From NCBI RefSeq assembly GCF_003477525.1, contig NZ_QUDO01000002.1:1-64000 (forward strand): a stretch of DNA of 64,000 nucleotides, given 5' to 3'. This document shows positions 18,101 through 26,003 of this stretch, piece after piece (position 1 is the stretch's first letter; the number at the start of each line of letters is the position of its first letter). The translations under genes were made by a program, and so were the position numbers. Under the pieces are notes generated by a model. The model searched no databases, was not told where the DNA came from, and was given only the letters and a program-made list of their open reading frames with translations. This stretch comes from Ruminococcus sp. AF41-9 (GTDB lineage: Bacteria; Bacillota; Clostridia; Lachnospirales; Lachnospiraceae).

Positions 18101-18881
18101 TGTCAGCAAGATATTTCTTGTAAGTATCTACGATCGGTGCTTTGTAATCACCTTCGTCAAATTTTACATCTGTCAGCTCTGTGGAGAAGGTTGTATGACG
18201 GCAATGATCTGACCAGTAGGTATCAAGTACACGAATCTCTGTCATAGACGGATCACGTTTCTCTTCTTCCTTGAAATAATGCTGGATATGCTGGAAATCC
18301 TTGAATGTCATGGCAAGATTTAAAGAATCATAAAGTTCCTTTAATTCTGCTTCCGGCATTTCCTTAAATCCGTCAAAAATCTTAACATCTTCCGGTTCCG
18401 GGAATACAGTTACCAGTGTTTCCGGTTTCTCCAGACCTGTCTCACGGGAATCTACAGGGTTGATGCAGTGATGCTTAATAGCATCAAATTCTTCATCTGT
18501 GATAGTTCCTTCAATTACATAAGTAGTTGCGGAACGAATGATAGGCTGTGCGTTCTCATCCAGGAACTGTACACACTGAACAGCAGAATCTGCTCTCTGG
18601 TCAAACTGTCCCGGCAGGAACTCTACGGAGAAGATATGAGAGCCTTCTGCGGACTCAAAGTTCTCCAGATATAAATCATCTACAGGTGGCTCTGCAAAAA
18701 CAGTTTTGCATGCTTTATCAAAAACTTCATCAGAAATATTCTCTACATCATAACGGATCAGCACACGGACTGCTGTTACGGATTTGATTCCCAGATAGCT
18801 GCTGATCTCATGTTTTAATTCCTTTGCCTGTACAGCGAAGGCCGGTTTCTTTTCTACATAGACACGTTTTACGTTACTCAT
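15117..18881 (-). CDS. purL: Phosphoribosylformylglycinamidine synthase, single-chain
   Basis: A 1254-residue fused FGAM synthase, step 4 of purine synthesis (FGAR + Gln + ATP to FGAM). A PurS-like N terminus leads into the AIR-synthase-related core (NETHNHPTEIEPFGGAATCLGG) and a C-terminal glutaminase with the nucleophile Cys in LALGICNGFQ and the His/Glu of AHSERRG. The ATG at 18881 is chosen because the conserved MSNVKRVYVEKK starts there and AAAGGAG lies upstream; an earlier in-frame start at 18947 adds an unlikely basic leader. Many Firmicutes split this enzyme into PurS/PurQ/PurL; here it is one chain. Confidence 0.97.
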   Translation of the reverse strand: MSNVKRVYVEKKPAFAVQAKELKHEISSYLGIKSVTAVRVLIRYDVENISDEVFDKACKTVFAEPPVDDLYLENFESAEGSHIFSVEFLPGQFDQRADSAVQCVQFLDENAQPIIRSATTYVIEGTITDEEFDAIKHHCINPVDSRETGLEKPETLVTVFPEPEDVKIFDGFKEMPEAELKELYDSLNLAMTFKDFQHIQHYFKEEEKRDPSMTEIRVLDTYWSDHCRHTTFSTELTDVKFDEGDYKAPIVDTYKKYLADREELYKGRKDKFVCLMDLALMAMKKLKAEGKLADQEESDEINACSIVVPVDVDGKEEEWLINFKNETHNHPTEIEPFGGAATCLGGAIRDPLSGRTYVYQAMRVTGAADPTVSVKETLKGKLPQKKLVRSAAHGYSSYGNQIGLATGYVKEVYHPNYVAKRMEIGAVMGAAPRRAVIRENSDPGDIIILLGGRTGRDGIGGATGSSKVHTEASIEVCGAEVQKGNAPTERKIQRMFRREEVSHIIKKCNDFGAGGVSVAIGELAAGLRVDLDKVPKKYAGLDGTEIAISESQERMAVVVDPKDVDTFLGYANEENLEAIPVAVVTEDPRLVLVWRGKEIVNISRAFLDTNGAHQETTVEVEIPNKEGNLFEERPDVADVKAKWMETLADLNVCSQKGLVEMFDGSIGAGSVFMPYGGKYQLTETQSMVAKVPVQNGKTDTVTMMSYGFDPYLSSWSPYHGAAYAVTESVARIVATGGDYKKIRFTFQEYFRRMTEDPKRWSQPFAALLGAYAAQMGFGLPSIGGKDSMSGTFNDIDVPPTLVSFAVDVAKIQDVITPELKKAGNKLVWLRAPKDQYDLPDYAGIMDQYEKLHKDMQDGKVVSAYALDRHGIAAAVAKMAFGNGMGVKIEHNLDPRDFFAPGFGDIILEVPDGKVGELSITYTVIGEVTDDGSFSYGNTVITVDEAENVWKGTLEKVFKTVSAENDKEAADREEKLYHADSIYVCKNKVAKPRVFIPVFPGTNCEYDSTRAFERAGAEVDVKVFKNLTAEDIHDSVELFEKSIDQAQIIMFPGGFSAGDEPDGSAKFFATAFQNAKIKEAVMKLINERDGLALGICNGFQALIKLGLVPYGEICGQKADSPTLTFNTIGRHISKMVYTKVVSNKSPWLQKAQLGGVYCNPASHGEGRFVANEEWLQKLFANGQVATQYVTPDGQLSVDEEWNVNGSYMNIEGITSPDGRILGKMAHSERRGDGVAINIYGEQDIKIFESGVEYFR

Positions 18882-19006
18882 AATAAATAGAAACTCCTTT
18901 CTTCTGTGTATCGTACTTTTATATTCTCGGTACATCAACTTCCACAATCATTCCTGCTGCTTCTGCCTGTAAAGCAGATGGCATAACTTGAACTTTTGCT
19001 TCCTAT

Positions 19007-19035
19007 ATAGTATCATAAGAAATATCATTAGTAAA
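19007..19035 (-). promoter_or_regulatory. Possible purL promoter
   Basis: On the minus strand TTTACT (19035-19030) and TACTAT (19012-19007) are 17 bp apart, leaving a leader of about 120 bases. The leader contains a 21-codon open frame (18984-18919). The -35 match is weak. Confidence 0.35.
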
Positions 19036-19165
19036 ATTAATATATCTTATATTTTTTATTAATACTGCTAATTAATATCTGTTTTTCACACGATAACTAA
19101 AATATAACACTATTTGCTGCACCGACAATATCGTTGGCAGAATCGTTAATGAAAGGAGTTCCATC

Positions 19166-20044
19166 ATGGATATCAATCTGGAATTATACAAAGTTTTCTA
19201 TTATGTTGCTACCACCCTGAGTTTCTCAGAGGCTTCCCGTCAGCTCTTCATTTCCCAGTCAGCAGTCAGCCAGTCTATCAAGACGCTTGAAAAGAAATTA
19301 AACCATCCTCTTTTTATCCGAAGTACAAAGAAAGTACTGCTGACTCCGGAAGGGGAACTTCTGCTTCAGCATGTAAAACCCGCCCTGCAGCTTCTGGATG
19401 AAGGCGAATCCCTTCTGTCCGGAGACAATCTGCTGAAAGGTCAGCTTCGCATTGCAGCCAGCGATACGATCTGCCGGTATTTTCTCATCGATTATCTGCA
19501 AAAATTTCACCAGACTTATCCTGATGTCCGGATCAAGGTAACAAACAGCACCTCAATCGGCTGTGTAGAACTTCTGGAAAAAGGTCAGGCGGATCTGATC
19601 GTATGCAATTATCCCAACTCCAGACTTGGCAGTCATTTTCAGACCCGTGTCTTAAAAGAATTTCAGGATGTCTTTGTTGCCAACACGGATTATTTTCCCG
19701 TACACACGGTCCAGACCGAACTTACAGAACTGCTGAAATATCCCATCCTGATGCTCTCCCAGAAAAGTACGACCAGCGAATATCTGCACGAAGCCTTTAC
19801 CGCCCACAATCTCAAACTCCTGCCCGAAGTAGAATTAAACAGTAATGACCTGCTTCTGGACCTGGCGCGGATCGGGCTTGGCATCGCCTGTGTCCCTGAC
19901 TATATGCTGAAAGAAAATGATCAGCTCACACCACTGATACTGAAAGAACCGCTGCCCGGACGCCAGCTTGTACTTGCACGGTATGACAGTCTGACTGTTT
20001 CACAGGCTGCGGAACGTTTTATCGAAATGTTCGCAAATATCTGA
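19166..20044 (+). CDS. LysR-family transcriptional regulator
   Basis: A 292-residue LysR-type protein. The N-terminal winged helix (residues about 1-60) has the usual signature SFSEASRQLFISQSAVSQSIKTLEKKL, and a periplasmic-binding-like effector domain fills residues 90-290. It is divergent from purL, with a 284-base shared intergenic region, so it may control purL, itself or both. A well placed AAAGGAG precedes the ATG. The effector is unknown. Confidence 0.92.
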   Translation: MDINLELYKVFYYVATTLSFSEASRQLFISQSAVSQSIKTLEKKLNHPLFIRSTKKVLLTPEGELLLQHVKPALQLLDEGESLLSGDNLLKGQLRIAASDTICRYFLIDYLQKFHQTYPDVRIKVTNSTSIGCVELLEKGQADLIVCNYPNSRLGSHFQTRVLKEFQDVFVANTDYFPVHTVQTELTELLKYPILMLSQKSTTSEYLHEAFTAHNLKLLPEVELNSNDLLLDLARIGLGIACVPDYMLKENDQLTPLILKEPLPGRQLVLARYDSLTVSQAAERFIEMFANI

Positions 20045-20159
20045 TTTCCTGCTGATATGATAGATAATATATCAATACATCCGCAGCATCAGCAACATCG
20101 GCAGGCAATTTCGCAGCATATATCATTTCCCGGAACATTAAAACTTATTTTTCGTAAAA

Positions 20160-20234
20160 TAAAAAAGAAGTTTTCACCCAGTCCTGGATCAAAGAGAATC
20201 CCTGATCCTGTTTTACTCTGAATGAAAACTTCTT
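20160..20234 (-). terminator. Terminator after mrp, nested stem-loop
   Basis: AAGAAGTTTTCA (20165-20176) pairs perfectly with TGAAAACTTCTT (20223-20234), and an inner GGATCA/TGATCC stem lies inside. On the minus strand it is followed by six T, ending the mrp transcript. The plus strand has a shorter T-rich tail, so it may also serve lysR. Confidence 0.8.
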
Positions 20235-20291
20235 ATTTACGCCAGACAATATCTTTTACACCAGACAATATCCGGTTATTGTTTCCTGATC

Positions 20292-21119
20292 TTATTTCGG
20301 CATAACTGTCAGTGCATCTGTAATATACTGATTGTCAATAGCTGCGAAAAATCCGCCGTCTGCTTTTGTTGCATAGTCTACATCGATCGGCATTTTTCCA
20401 ACTACCGGAACTTTCAGCTCGGCTGCAATCTCATCGATATGACTCTCGCCAAATACTTTGATCGGCTTGCCGCAGTCCGGACATTTCACATAGCTGTAGT
20501 TCTCAACGATACCAAGTACCGGAATCTTCATCATTTCGGCCATGTTGAAAGCTTTCTTTACGATCATCTTAACCAGATCCTGAGGAGAGGTTACGATCAC
20601 GATTCCCTCGATCGGCAGGGACTGGAATACTGTCAGCGGAACATCACCTGTTCCAGGAGGCATATCTACAAACAGATAGTCTACATCGCCCCAGATAACA
20701 TCTGTCCAGAACTGTTTTACCATATTTGCAAGAACCGGACCTCTCCAGATTACAGGAGTGTCTTCTGTCGGAAGCAGAAGGTTGATAGACATTACCTTGA
20801 TTCCGTTTTTGGTGATCATCGGGTAAATGCCTTCGTCATTCGCCATTGCTGCACCCTTTAATCCATACATTTTCGGAATAGACGGACCTGTGATATCCGC
20901 ATCCAGGATACCCACTTTGTATCCCTGCGCTGCCATCATGTTTGCCAGGGAACCGGTTACGAAGGATTTACCAACGCCGCCTTTACCGCTGACAACTCCG
21001 ATCACATGTTTTACGTTTGAGTGAGCATTCATTTCTGCAAGAAGGCTCTGCGGTTTCTTACTGGAACAGCCTTCGCAGCTTGATTTGTCACATGAAGTGT
21101 TGCTACATTCTTTTGCCAT
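20292..21119 (-). CDS. mrp: Mrp/NBP35-type Fe-S cluster carrier ATPase
   Basis: A 275-residue P-loop protein of the Mrp/ApbC group, which carries and delivers Fe-S clusters in the cytoplasm. The deviant Walker A SGKGGVGKSF follows an N-terminal cysteine cluster (CSNTSC...CEGCSS), and a CPDC pair in KCPDCGKPI can hold a bridging 4Fe-4S cluster. The ATG at 21119 is preferred to an upstream in-frame start at 21152 because AAAGGAG is correctly spaced. A metal-responsive CsoR-like repressor gene lies just upstream on the same strand. Confidence 0.93.
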   Translation of the reverse strand: MAKECSNTSCDKSSCEGCSSKKPQSLLAEMNAHSNVKHVIGVVSGKGGVGKSFVTGSLANMMAAQGYKVGILDADITGPSIPKMYGLKGAAMANDEGIYPMITKNGIKVMSINLLLPTEDTPVIWRGPVLANMVKQFWTDVIWGDVDYLFVDMPPGTGDVPLTVFQSLPIEGIVIVTSPQDLVKMIVKKAFNMAEMMKIPVLGIVENYSYVKCPDCGKPIKVFGESHIDEIAAELKVPVVGKMPIDVDYATKADGGFFAAIDNQYITDALTVMPK

Positions 21120-21184
21120 AGTTACTTTCTCCTTTATTTTCACATGCTTCACAGCATGCGTATTACATCGTTTTGCCAGATTTA

Positions 21185-21532
21185 TTACTTCATAAATCTG
21201 TCGATCGCGATCTCCAATTCCTTAATCGCATCCTTGTCGCCATGCTCTACCGCATCTACAATACAATGCTCAATATGATCCTGCAGAATGATCTTACCTG
21301 TATTATTGATCGCGGATTTCACCGCTGAAAGCTGTATCAGAACTTCACTGCAGTCTCTCCCATCCTCGATCATCCTCTTAATGGATTCCATATGTCCGAT
21401 TGCTCTTGAAAGGCGGTTCAGCACTGCTTTTGTATGTGCATGGCTGTGATGGTGTGTATGTTCTCCGTGAGAATGTTCTACTACTGTGCCATCCTCCAGT
21501 ATATGTGTATGTGTTTTCTGTTCTTCGCCCAT
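21185..21532 (-). CDS. CsoR/FrmR-family metal-sensing repressor, His-rich N terminus
   Basis: A 115-residue all-helical repressor of the CsoR/RcnR/FrmR family. The metal-site residues are visible: Cys in GRDCSEVL, then His and Cys in QDHIEHC, the C-H-C triad of Cu(I) sensors. The first 35 residues are unusually His-rich (THTHILEDG, HSHGEHTHHHSHAH). The ATG at 21532 has GGAG upstream; the longer frame to 21616 lacks support. It is 65 bases upstream of mrp, so it may control that Fe-S gene or its own operon. The metal is not certain. Confidence 0.85.
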   Translation of the reverse strand: MGEEQKTHTHILEDGTVVEHSHGEHTHHHSHAHTKAVLNRLSRAIGHMESIKRMIEDGRDCSEVLIQLSAVKSAINNTGKIILQDHIEHCIVDAVEHGDKDAIKELEIAIDRFMK

Positions 21533-21619
21533 TTTCACCTTCTCCTTTCTCAGCATCAGACGGACAAAAGCATCCGGCTCCTGTCCCTGCATAGCGTAAA
21601 TAATATTATACCACATTTA

Positions 21620-21850
21620 TCAAATTTCTGTAAAGGAGCAACGCTGTTTTATTTGAGAAGTCGTGATGTCAAAAATGATCGTACCGTCTTCCAGTACTGT
21701 TTTTTCATAGGAAACTTCTTTTCCTTTGAATTTATTGCGGATATACTCCTCCGGGTCATCCAGTTCCAGCTCTTCCACAAAAACATCTCTCATCTGATTA
21801 CGGGGACATTTGTTAAAAATTTCCCAGATCAGTTCATATTCTTTCTTCAT
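21620..21850 (-). CDS. Conserved hypothetical protein, 76 residues
   Basis: A small acidic protein (KCPRNQMRDVFVEELELDDPEEYIRNKF, then a short beta part). AAAGGAGAATG immediately upstream of the ATG gives a good ribosome binding site. It is upstream of, and on the same strand as, the CsoR-like repressor and mrp, so the three are probably co-transcribed. No function is recognised. Confidence 0.7.
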   Translation of the reverse strand: MKKEYELIWEIFNKCPRNQMRDVFVEELELDDPEEYIRNKFKGKEVSYEKTVLEDGTIIFDITTSQIKQRCSFTEI

Positions 21851-21957
21851 CCGTTCATTCTCCTTTTCTGTCCGGCAGATTGCACAGATTTCTCTCTGCT
21901 TTTCTCACTCTGATTCGAGATTATTATAATTATTTTTATATTTTTTGTCAAAATCAA

Positions 21958-21986
21958 TTGCATCAAAACAAATTATAGCGTATCAT
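21958..21986 (+). promoter_or_regulatory. Promoter of xpt
   Basis: TTGCAT (21958-21963) and TATCAT (21981-21986) are 17 bp apart, leaving a leader of about 100 bases with a CAGTAGCTGTTACTG stem. No guanine-riboswitch core was found, although xpt often has one. Confidence 0.5.
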
Positions 21987-22094
21987 AGTTGTAATTACCA
22001 TAACAGTAGCTGTTACTGCTTATGCTGTCACTATTATCAGACGGTTTATAAACAGCAACCCAAATTAAATACATATATAAAAGGAGAGAACTCT

Positions 22095-22667
22095 ATGAAA
22101 CTTTTAAAAGACCGAATTCTTAAGGATGGAATTGTGAAACCGGGAAATATTTTAAAAGTAGACAGCTTCTTAAATCATCAGATGGATATCACTCTCATCA
22201 ATGAAATCGGCAAAGAATTTAAACGCCGCTTCTCTGACTGTCCTATTACCAAAATTCTTACAATCGAAGCATCCGGTATCGGTATCGCCTGTATCGCAGC
22301 ACAGTACTTCGATGTACCTGTCGTATTCGCCAAAAAAACACAGAGTCTCAATCTCGACGGAGAAGTGTATTCTACAAAGGTAGAGTCCTTCACTCATAAG
22401 AAAGTTTATGATGTCATCCTTTCCAAGAAATTCCTCGGACCGGACGATCACGTTCTTCTGATCGATGATTTCCTTGCAAACGGATGCGCACTTCTGGGTC
22501 TGATCGATATCGTCAAGAAATCCGGAGCAACTCTCGAAGGTGCCGGAATCGTAATCGAAAAAGGCTTCCAGCATGGCGGTCAGGAAATCCGCGATATGGG
22601 AATCCGTCTGGAATCTCTTGCAATCGTTGATTCCATGACTGATGATTCTTTAACTTTCAGAGAATAA
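22095..22667 (+). CDS. xpt: Xanthine phosphoribosyltransferase
   Basis: A 190-residue PRTase, the usual Xpt length, converting xanthine and PRPP to XMP in purine salvage. Landmarks are [30 protein letters not shown] at the start and the PRPP-binding loop [16 protein letters not shown]. The ATG at 22095 with AAGGAGAG upstream is used instead of a longer frame. It is a single-gene unit with its own terminator (22771-22814). No xanthine permease gene follows, unlike in Bacillus. Confidence 0.95.
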   Translation: MKLLKDRILKDGIVKPGNILKVDSFLNHQMDITLINEIGKEFKRRFSDCPITKILTIEASGIGIACIAAQYFDVPVVFAKKTQSLNLDGEVYSTKVESFTHKKVYDVILSKKFLGPDDHVLLIDDFLANGCALLGLIDIVKKSGATLEGAGIVIEKGFQHGGQEIRDMGIRLESLAIVDSMTDDSLTFRE

Positions 22668-22770
22668 TAGATTCCGGAAAAACGAAAGAACAGGAATATA
22701 TCCGGCACAGAAACAGGGCAGACAAAAGCCCCTGTAACAGAAATTCTATAAATACAAAGCCAAAATAAAT

Positions 22771-22814
22771 GGCAGAAAGACCTGCATGACTGCTTATCTT
22801 TCTGCCGTTTTTTT
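22771..22814 (+). terminator. Terminator after xpt
   Basis: GGCAGAAAGA (22771-22780) pairs with TCTTTCTGCC (22797-22806) and is followed by a T-rich run (GTTTTTTTA). Confidence 0.85.
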
Positions 22815-22898
22815 ATTCTCTTTCTCTGATTCTTTTATTTATCGTTTTAATTCTTTTATACTTCACGCTTTTTATTCTTTTTATTTTTCCTCTTTTCC

Positions 22899-24452
22899 TT
22901 ACACAGTCTTATCATCAGCAGACTTTCCTGCTGCCGGTATCGGTGTTCCGGTACTTTCCGGTATTTCTGATGCAGTCTGCGTTTCGGTTGGTGCCGGAGT
23001 TCCTGTCAGTTCCGGTGTTTCTGTCAGAACCGGTGTCTCTGTTGGTTCTGGCGTCTCTGTCGGCTCCGGTGTTTCTGTTGGTTCTGGCGTCTCTGTCGGC
23101 TCCGGCTGAATCTCGTTTTCTGTATAAGTTCCATTATCTACCAGAATCTGATAATTATCCTTATCGATCATCTGCGCTGTACAGGTAAAAGTTCCCACGA
23201 TCTTCACACCATTGTCATACTGTGAATAATCTTTCACATCAACCTTCTCTCCTGTCAGATAATCAATTGCCATCTGCGCACCGCCTTTTGCCAGCTCCTT
23301 ACGGTCCATAAACATGGTAAAAGAAAGTTCTCCTTCTGCCACATCCTTGACTGCCTGTACCTCACTGCCATATCCTGTGATCAGCGGCCATTCCTCGCTT
23401 CCAGGTAAAATTCCCGCACTCTTCAGGACATCCTGCACTTCATAGGTAAATCCATCATACGCCGTACAGATAATATCCGGTGTCTTTTCTTCTGCATAAA
23501 ACTCATCCAGCACAGACTCCAGTTTCGCTTTCGCAGAACTTTCACTCCAGCGCATAATTCCCGTCGTATCAAAAGTCGTATTTCCGGATTTGCAGACTAA
23601 AGTTCCATCATCCAGATACTCCTGCAGAACTTCCAGGATTCCATTGCAGAGGAAAAGTGCTCCATTATCATCCGGAGAACCCATCAGAAATTCGATCGTG
23701 TATGATTTCTTTTCTTCCTGTGCCTTGTCCAGACTCATTTTTTTCACAATCTCTTTTCCGATTTCATTTCCGATCACTCTGGTATCATAAGATGCATAGT
23801 AATTGACTGCTGCCGTATCCTGGATCAGTTTGTCATAAGAGATCACAGGAATCTCCTTTTCCTTCGCTGTGTTCAGAATATCTGCCAGCCCATAAGGATC
23901 TACCGGATTGATGATCAGCGCAGACACTTCCTCATCGATACATTCCTGAATCTGGGAAATCTGAAGTTCTGCATCTCCATCTGCATTCTTAACTTCCGCC
24001 TCATAGCCGCCTTCTGCGATCTGATCAGTCATTTCCTTTGCATCTACAGAAGCATTCTCATCATCCTGAGAAAGAAGAATCCCGATCTTACCCAGCGGCG
24101 CTTCTGTGTCTTCTGTATCATCGGTTCCATCTGTGTCAACATTTTCATCATTCTCTGCTTCCGCTTTATCCCCGGAATGATCCGCATCGCTGCCTGTAGT
24201 GTCACTTTCTGAACTGTTCCCCTCCGAAACATTGCCATCTGAATCTCCGGTATCAGATGCAGAAGTGTCTGAAGCTTCCGCTGTTTCCTCTGCTTCTACC
24301 TTCTCTCCTTCTTCCGTACGTTCTCCCTTACCTTCTTCTTCCACCTGTACACTTTCATTTGCTGCCTCTTTTGCCTTGTTACTTCCGCATGCAGACAGGA
24401 GCATGGAAGATACCATCACTCCCAGCAGAATCCCTGCTGTCTTTTTTTTCAT
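22899..24452 (-). CDS. Sugar-binding lipoprotein with acidic linker and Pro-Thr-Glu tail
   Basis: A 517-residue lipoprotein (lipobox LLSACGS, Cys22). After the lipid anchor comes an acidic Ser/Asp/Glu/Thr linker (about residues 28-118), then a type I periplasmic binding fold of the ribose/xylose group (LGKIGILLSQDDEN...IINPVDPYGLADIL...YASYDTRVIG), and finally a low-complexity tail of repeated PEPTETPEPTET units. Membrane and ATPase partners are not adjacent. The disordered segments on both sides of the binding domain are unusual; they may span or interact with the cell wall. The ligand is unknown. Confidence 0.85.
   Translation of the reverse strand: MKKKTAGILLGVMVSSMLLSACGSNKAKEAANESVQVEEEGKGERTEEGEKVEAEETAEASDTSASDTGDSDGNVSEGNSSESDTTGSDADHSGDKAEAENDENVDTDGTDDTEDTEAPLGKIGILLSQDDENASVDAKEMTDQIAEGGYEAEVKNADGDAELQISQIQECIDEEVSALIINPVDPYGLADILNTAKEKEIPVISYDKLIQDTAAVNYYASYDTRVIGNEIGKEIVKKMSLDKAQEEKKSYTIEFLMGSPDDNGALFLCNGILEVLQEYLDDGTLVCKSGNTTFDTTGIMRWSESSAKAKLESVLDEFYAEEKTPDIICTAYDGFTYEVQDVLKSAGILPGSEEWPLITGYGSEVQAVKDVAEGELSFTMFMDRKELAKGGAQMAIDYLTGEKVDVKDYSQYDNGVKIVGTFTCTAQMIDKDNYQILVDNGTYTENEIQPEPTETPEPTETPEPTETPEPTETPVLTETPELTGTPAPTETQTASEIPESTGTPIPAAGKSADDKTV
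23035..23106. repeat. 36-bp tandem repeat coding the Pro-Thr-Glu tail
   Basis: Two copies of a 36-bp unit (23035-23070 and 23071-23106) differ at two bases and encode the TETPEP repeats. Degenerate units continue towards 22960. Such arrays change length easily. Confidence 0.8.
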
Positions 24453-24575
24453 AAATAGTCTGATCCTTTCTTTGTTTCAACTCACAGTCGGTATTTCGTA
24501 TCGCCTCGCCTCTCAATTGACCCATCCATCAACTGCGCCCGACCTCTTAAACCTGTTTTTATCTGTTTCTCAAAT

Positions 24576-25262
24576 CTACTTATCAATTTTATAATCTTTC
24601 GCAATACTCTTCAGATACTCCCTGTAGGAAGCTGCCACTTTCTTTGGCTTCAGAATATGCACACTTCTGCCCATAGATGCCAGCCATCCATAGAACTTTC
24701 TGTCCGGCTCTGTCTGGATCACAACTGTAAAACAATCCTCTCCCTTTGACTTATACGGCACTTTCTTCCCCAGAGCCTTCAGTACTTCTTTTCGTACGGA
24801 ATTTTTGCAGAGAAGTTTGATCTCCTTCCCGTTTTTCTCCTGCTCCGGAGCTTCCGCATCCAGAGAAACAACCGGATGAATTGGTTCTTCTTTTAAGGTC
24901 TCCTGCACAGCACATACTGTTTCTGCCGGAATCCCGGCTACACATCCGGACACCAGAGAAACATCCCCCTGCCCCCCGGACATCCCCTGCACTTCAGACA
25001 TCTCTGACATTTCCGGCATCTCAGGTACTCTCTCCTGAACAAGATAATATCCGCCCTCACGGCCTCTCCGGTACTGGATTGCCATGCCAAAATCCTTCAA
25101 TGTCTCCATATCATCATAAATACTTTTTCTCTCAGCCCGGATTCCCAGTTCTCCCAGGCGATCCAGAATCTCCTGCATGGAAATCGGTCTTACAGTACTG
25201 CTCTCTCTTAACATTCTCTCAAGATATAAAATCTTCGCTTTCTGATTGTGTGATTTCGCCAT
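24576..25262 (-). CDS. HTH/WYL-type transcriptional regulator
   Basis: A 228-residue regulator. The N-terminal winged helix (about 1-75) shows the DeoR/HTH_11 pattern MQEILDRLGELGIRAERKSIYDDMETLKDFGM...GYYL. A Met/Glu/Gly-rich linker (PEMPEMSEMSEV) and a C-terminal WYL-like ligand domain (FTVVIQTEPDRKFYGWLASMG...VHILKPKKV) follow. The middle is shorter than in full WYL regulators. It is upstream of no obvious target and is convergent with nothing, so its regulon is unknown. Confidence 0.75.
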   Translation of the reverse strand: MAKSHNQKAKILYLERMLRESSTVRPISMQEILDRLGELGIRAERKSIYDDMETLKDFGMAIQYRRGREGGYYLVQERVPEMPEMSEMSEVQGMSGGQGDVSLVSGCVAGIPAETVCAVQETLKEEPIHPVVSLDAEAPEQEKNGKEIKLLCKNSVRKEVLKALGKKVPYKSKGEDCFTVVIQTEPDRKFYGWLASMGRSVHILKPKKVAASYREYLKSIAKDYKIDK

Positions 25263-25280
25263 AATTATCCTCTTACCTGT

Positions 25281-26003
25281 TTATGCTTTTACAAATCTAT
25301 GGTATATATAATCATTCGCCTGCTTTTCCTGGCTGTCATCCAGTGGTTCCAGTTCTATCTTCTTTCCGTATTTTCGTTCCAGTGCATGACTGATCAGCCA
25401 GTCAGCAAGCTGCGGATTCTTCGGAAGCAATGGTCCGTGAAGGTAGGTTCCGATCACGTTTTTGTAGACAACACCCTCATATCCGGACCGACCGTCATTT
25501 CCCGCCCCGTAGAGAACTTTTCCCAGAGGTTTATTATCATTGATGCAGGTACGGCCTCCGTGGTTCTCAAATCCGACGATCGGCATGTCAAACAGATCAC
25601 TCTGCAGAACAATGTTCTGGATCAGACGGCCCTCTCCCTGCTCTGTATAAAGGTCTACCAGTTCCAGACCCTTCATGGTTCCCTGCTCTGTCTTATAATA
25701 ATTTCCCAGAAGCTGATATCCTCCGCAGATGGCAATGACAACACCATTGTCCTCCACATAAGCCTTGAAATCCTTCTGAATCTTCTGAAGTTTCTCACAT
25801 ACCAGCATCTGCTCTCTGTCCGAACCACCGCCCAGAAGCACGATGTCCAGACCGGAAAATTCAATCTTATCATCCAGTTCAAACGGAATCGTCTCTGCCT
25901 CAATTCCTCTCCACTGGCACCGTTTCATCAGACACTGGATGTTTCCCCTGTCACCATAAAGGTTCAGCAGATCCGGGTATAAATGTCCTATCGTAAGTTT
26001 CAT
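25281..26003 (-). CDS. gatD: Lipid II isoglutaminyl synthase, glutaminase subunit
   Basis: A 240-residue class I glutamine amidotransferase of the GatD type. The nucleophile Cys sits in VVIAICGGYQLLG and the His in TYLHGPLLPKN. With MurT it amidates the D-Glu of lipid II, which is needed for efficient peptidoglycan cross-linking. It overlaps murT by four bases on the same strand, the standard arrangement. The start MKLTIGHLYPDLLNLYGDRGN is typical of the family. Confidence 0.93.
   Translation of the reverse strand: MKLTIGHLYPDLLNLYGDRGNIQCLMKRCQWRGIEAETIPFELDDKIEFSGLDIVLLGGGSDREQMLVCEKLQKIQKDFKAYVEDNGVVIAICGGYQLLGNYYKTEQGTMKGLELVDLYTEQGEGRLIQNIVLQSDLFDMPIVGFENHGGRTCINDNKPLGKVLYGAGNDGRSGYEGVVYKNVIGTYLHGPLLPKNPQLADWLISHALERKYGKKIELEPLDDSQEKQANDYIYHRFVKA

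Noticed and set aside
18882..18947. Upstream start for purL at 18947
   Set aside because: It would add a 22-residue basic leader not found in the family; the ATG at 18881 gives the conserved start and has a ribosome binding site.
21900..22090. Guanine riboswitch before xpt
   Set aside because: The conserved purine-aptamer loops were searched for by eye and are absent; only a simple stem is present.
22960..23110. CRISPR-like array
   Set aside because: The repeats are contiguous 36-bp coding units of a Pro-Thr-Glu tail with no spacers.
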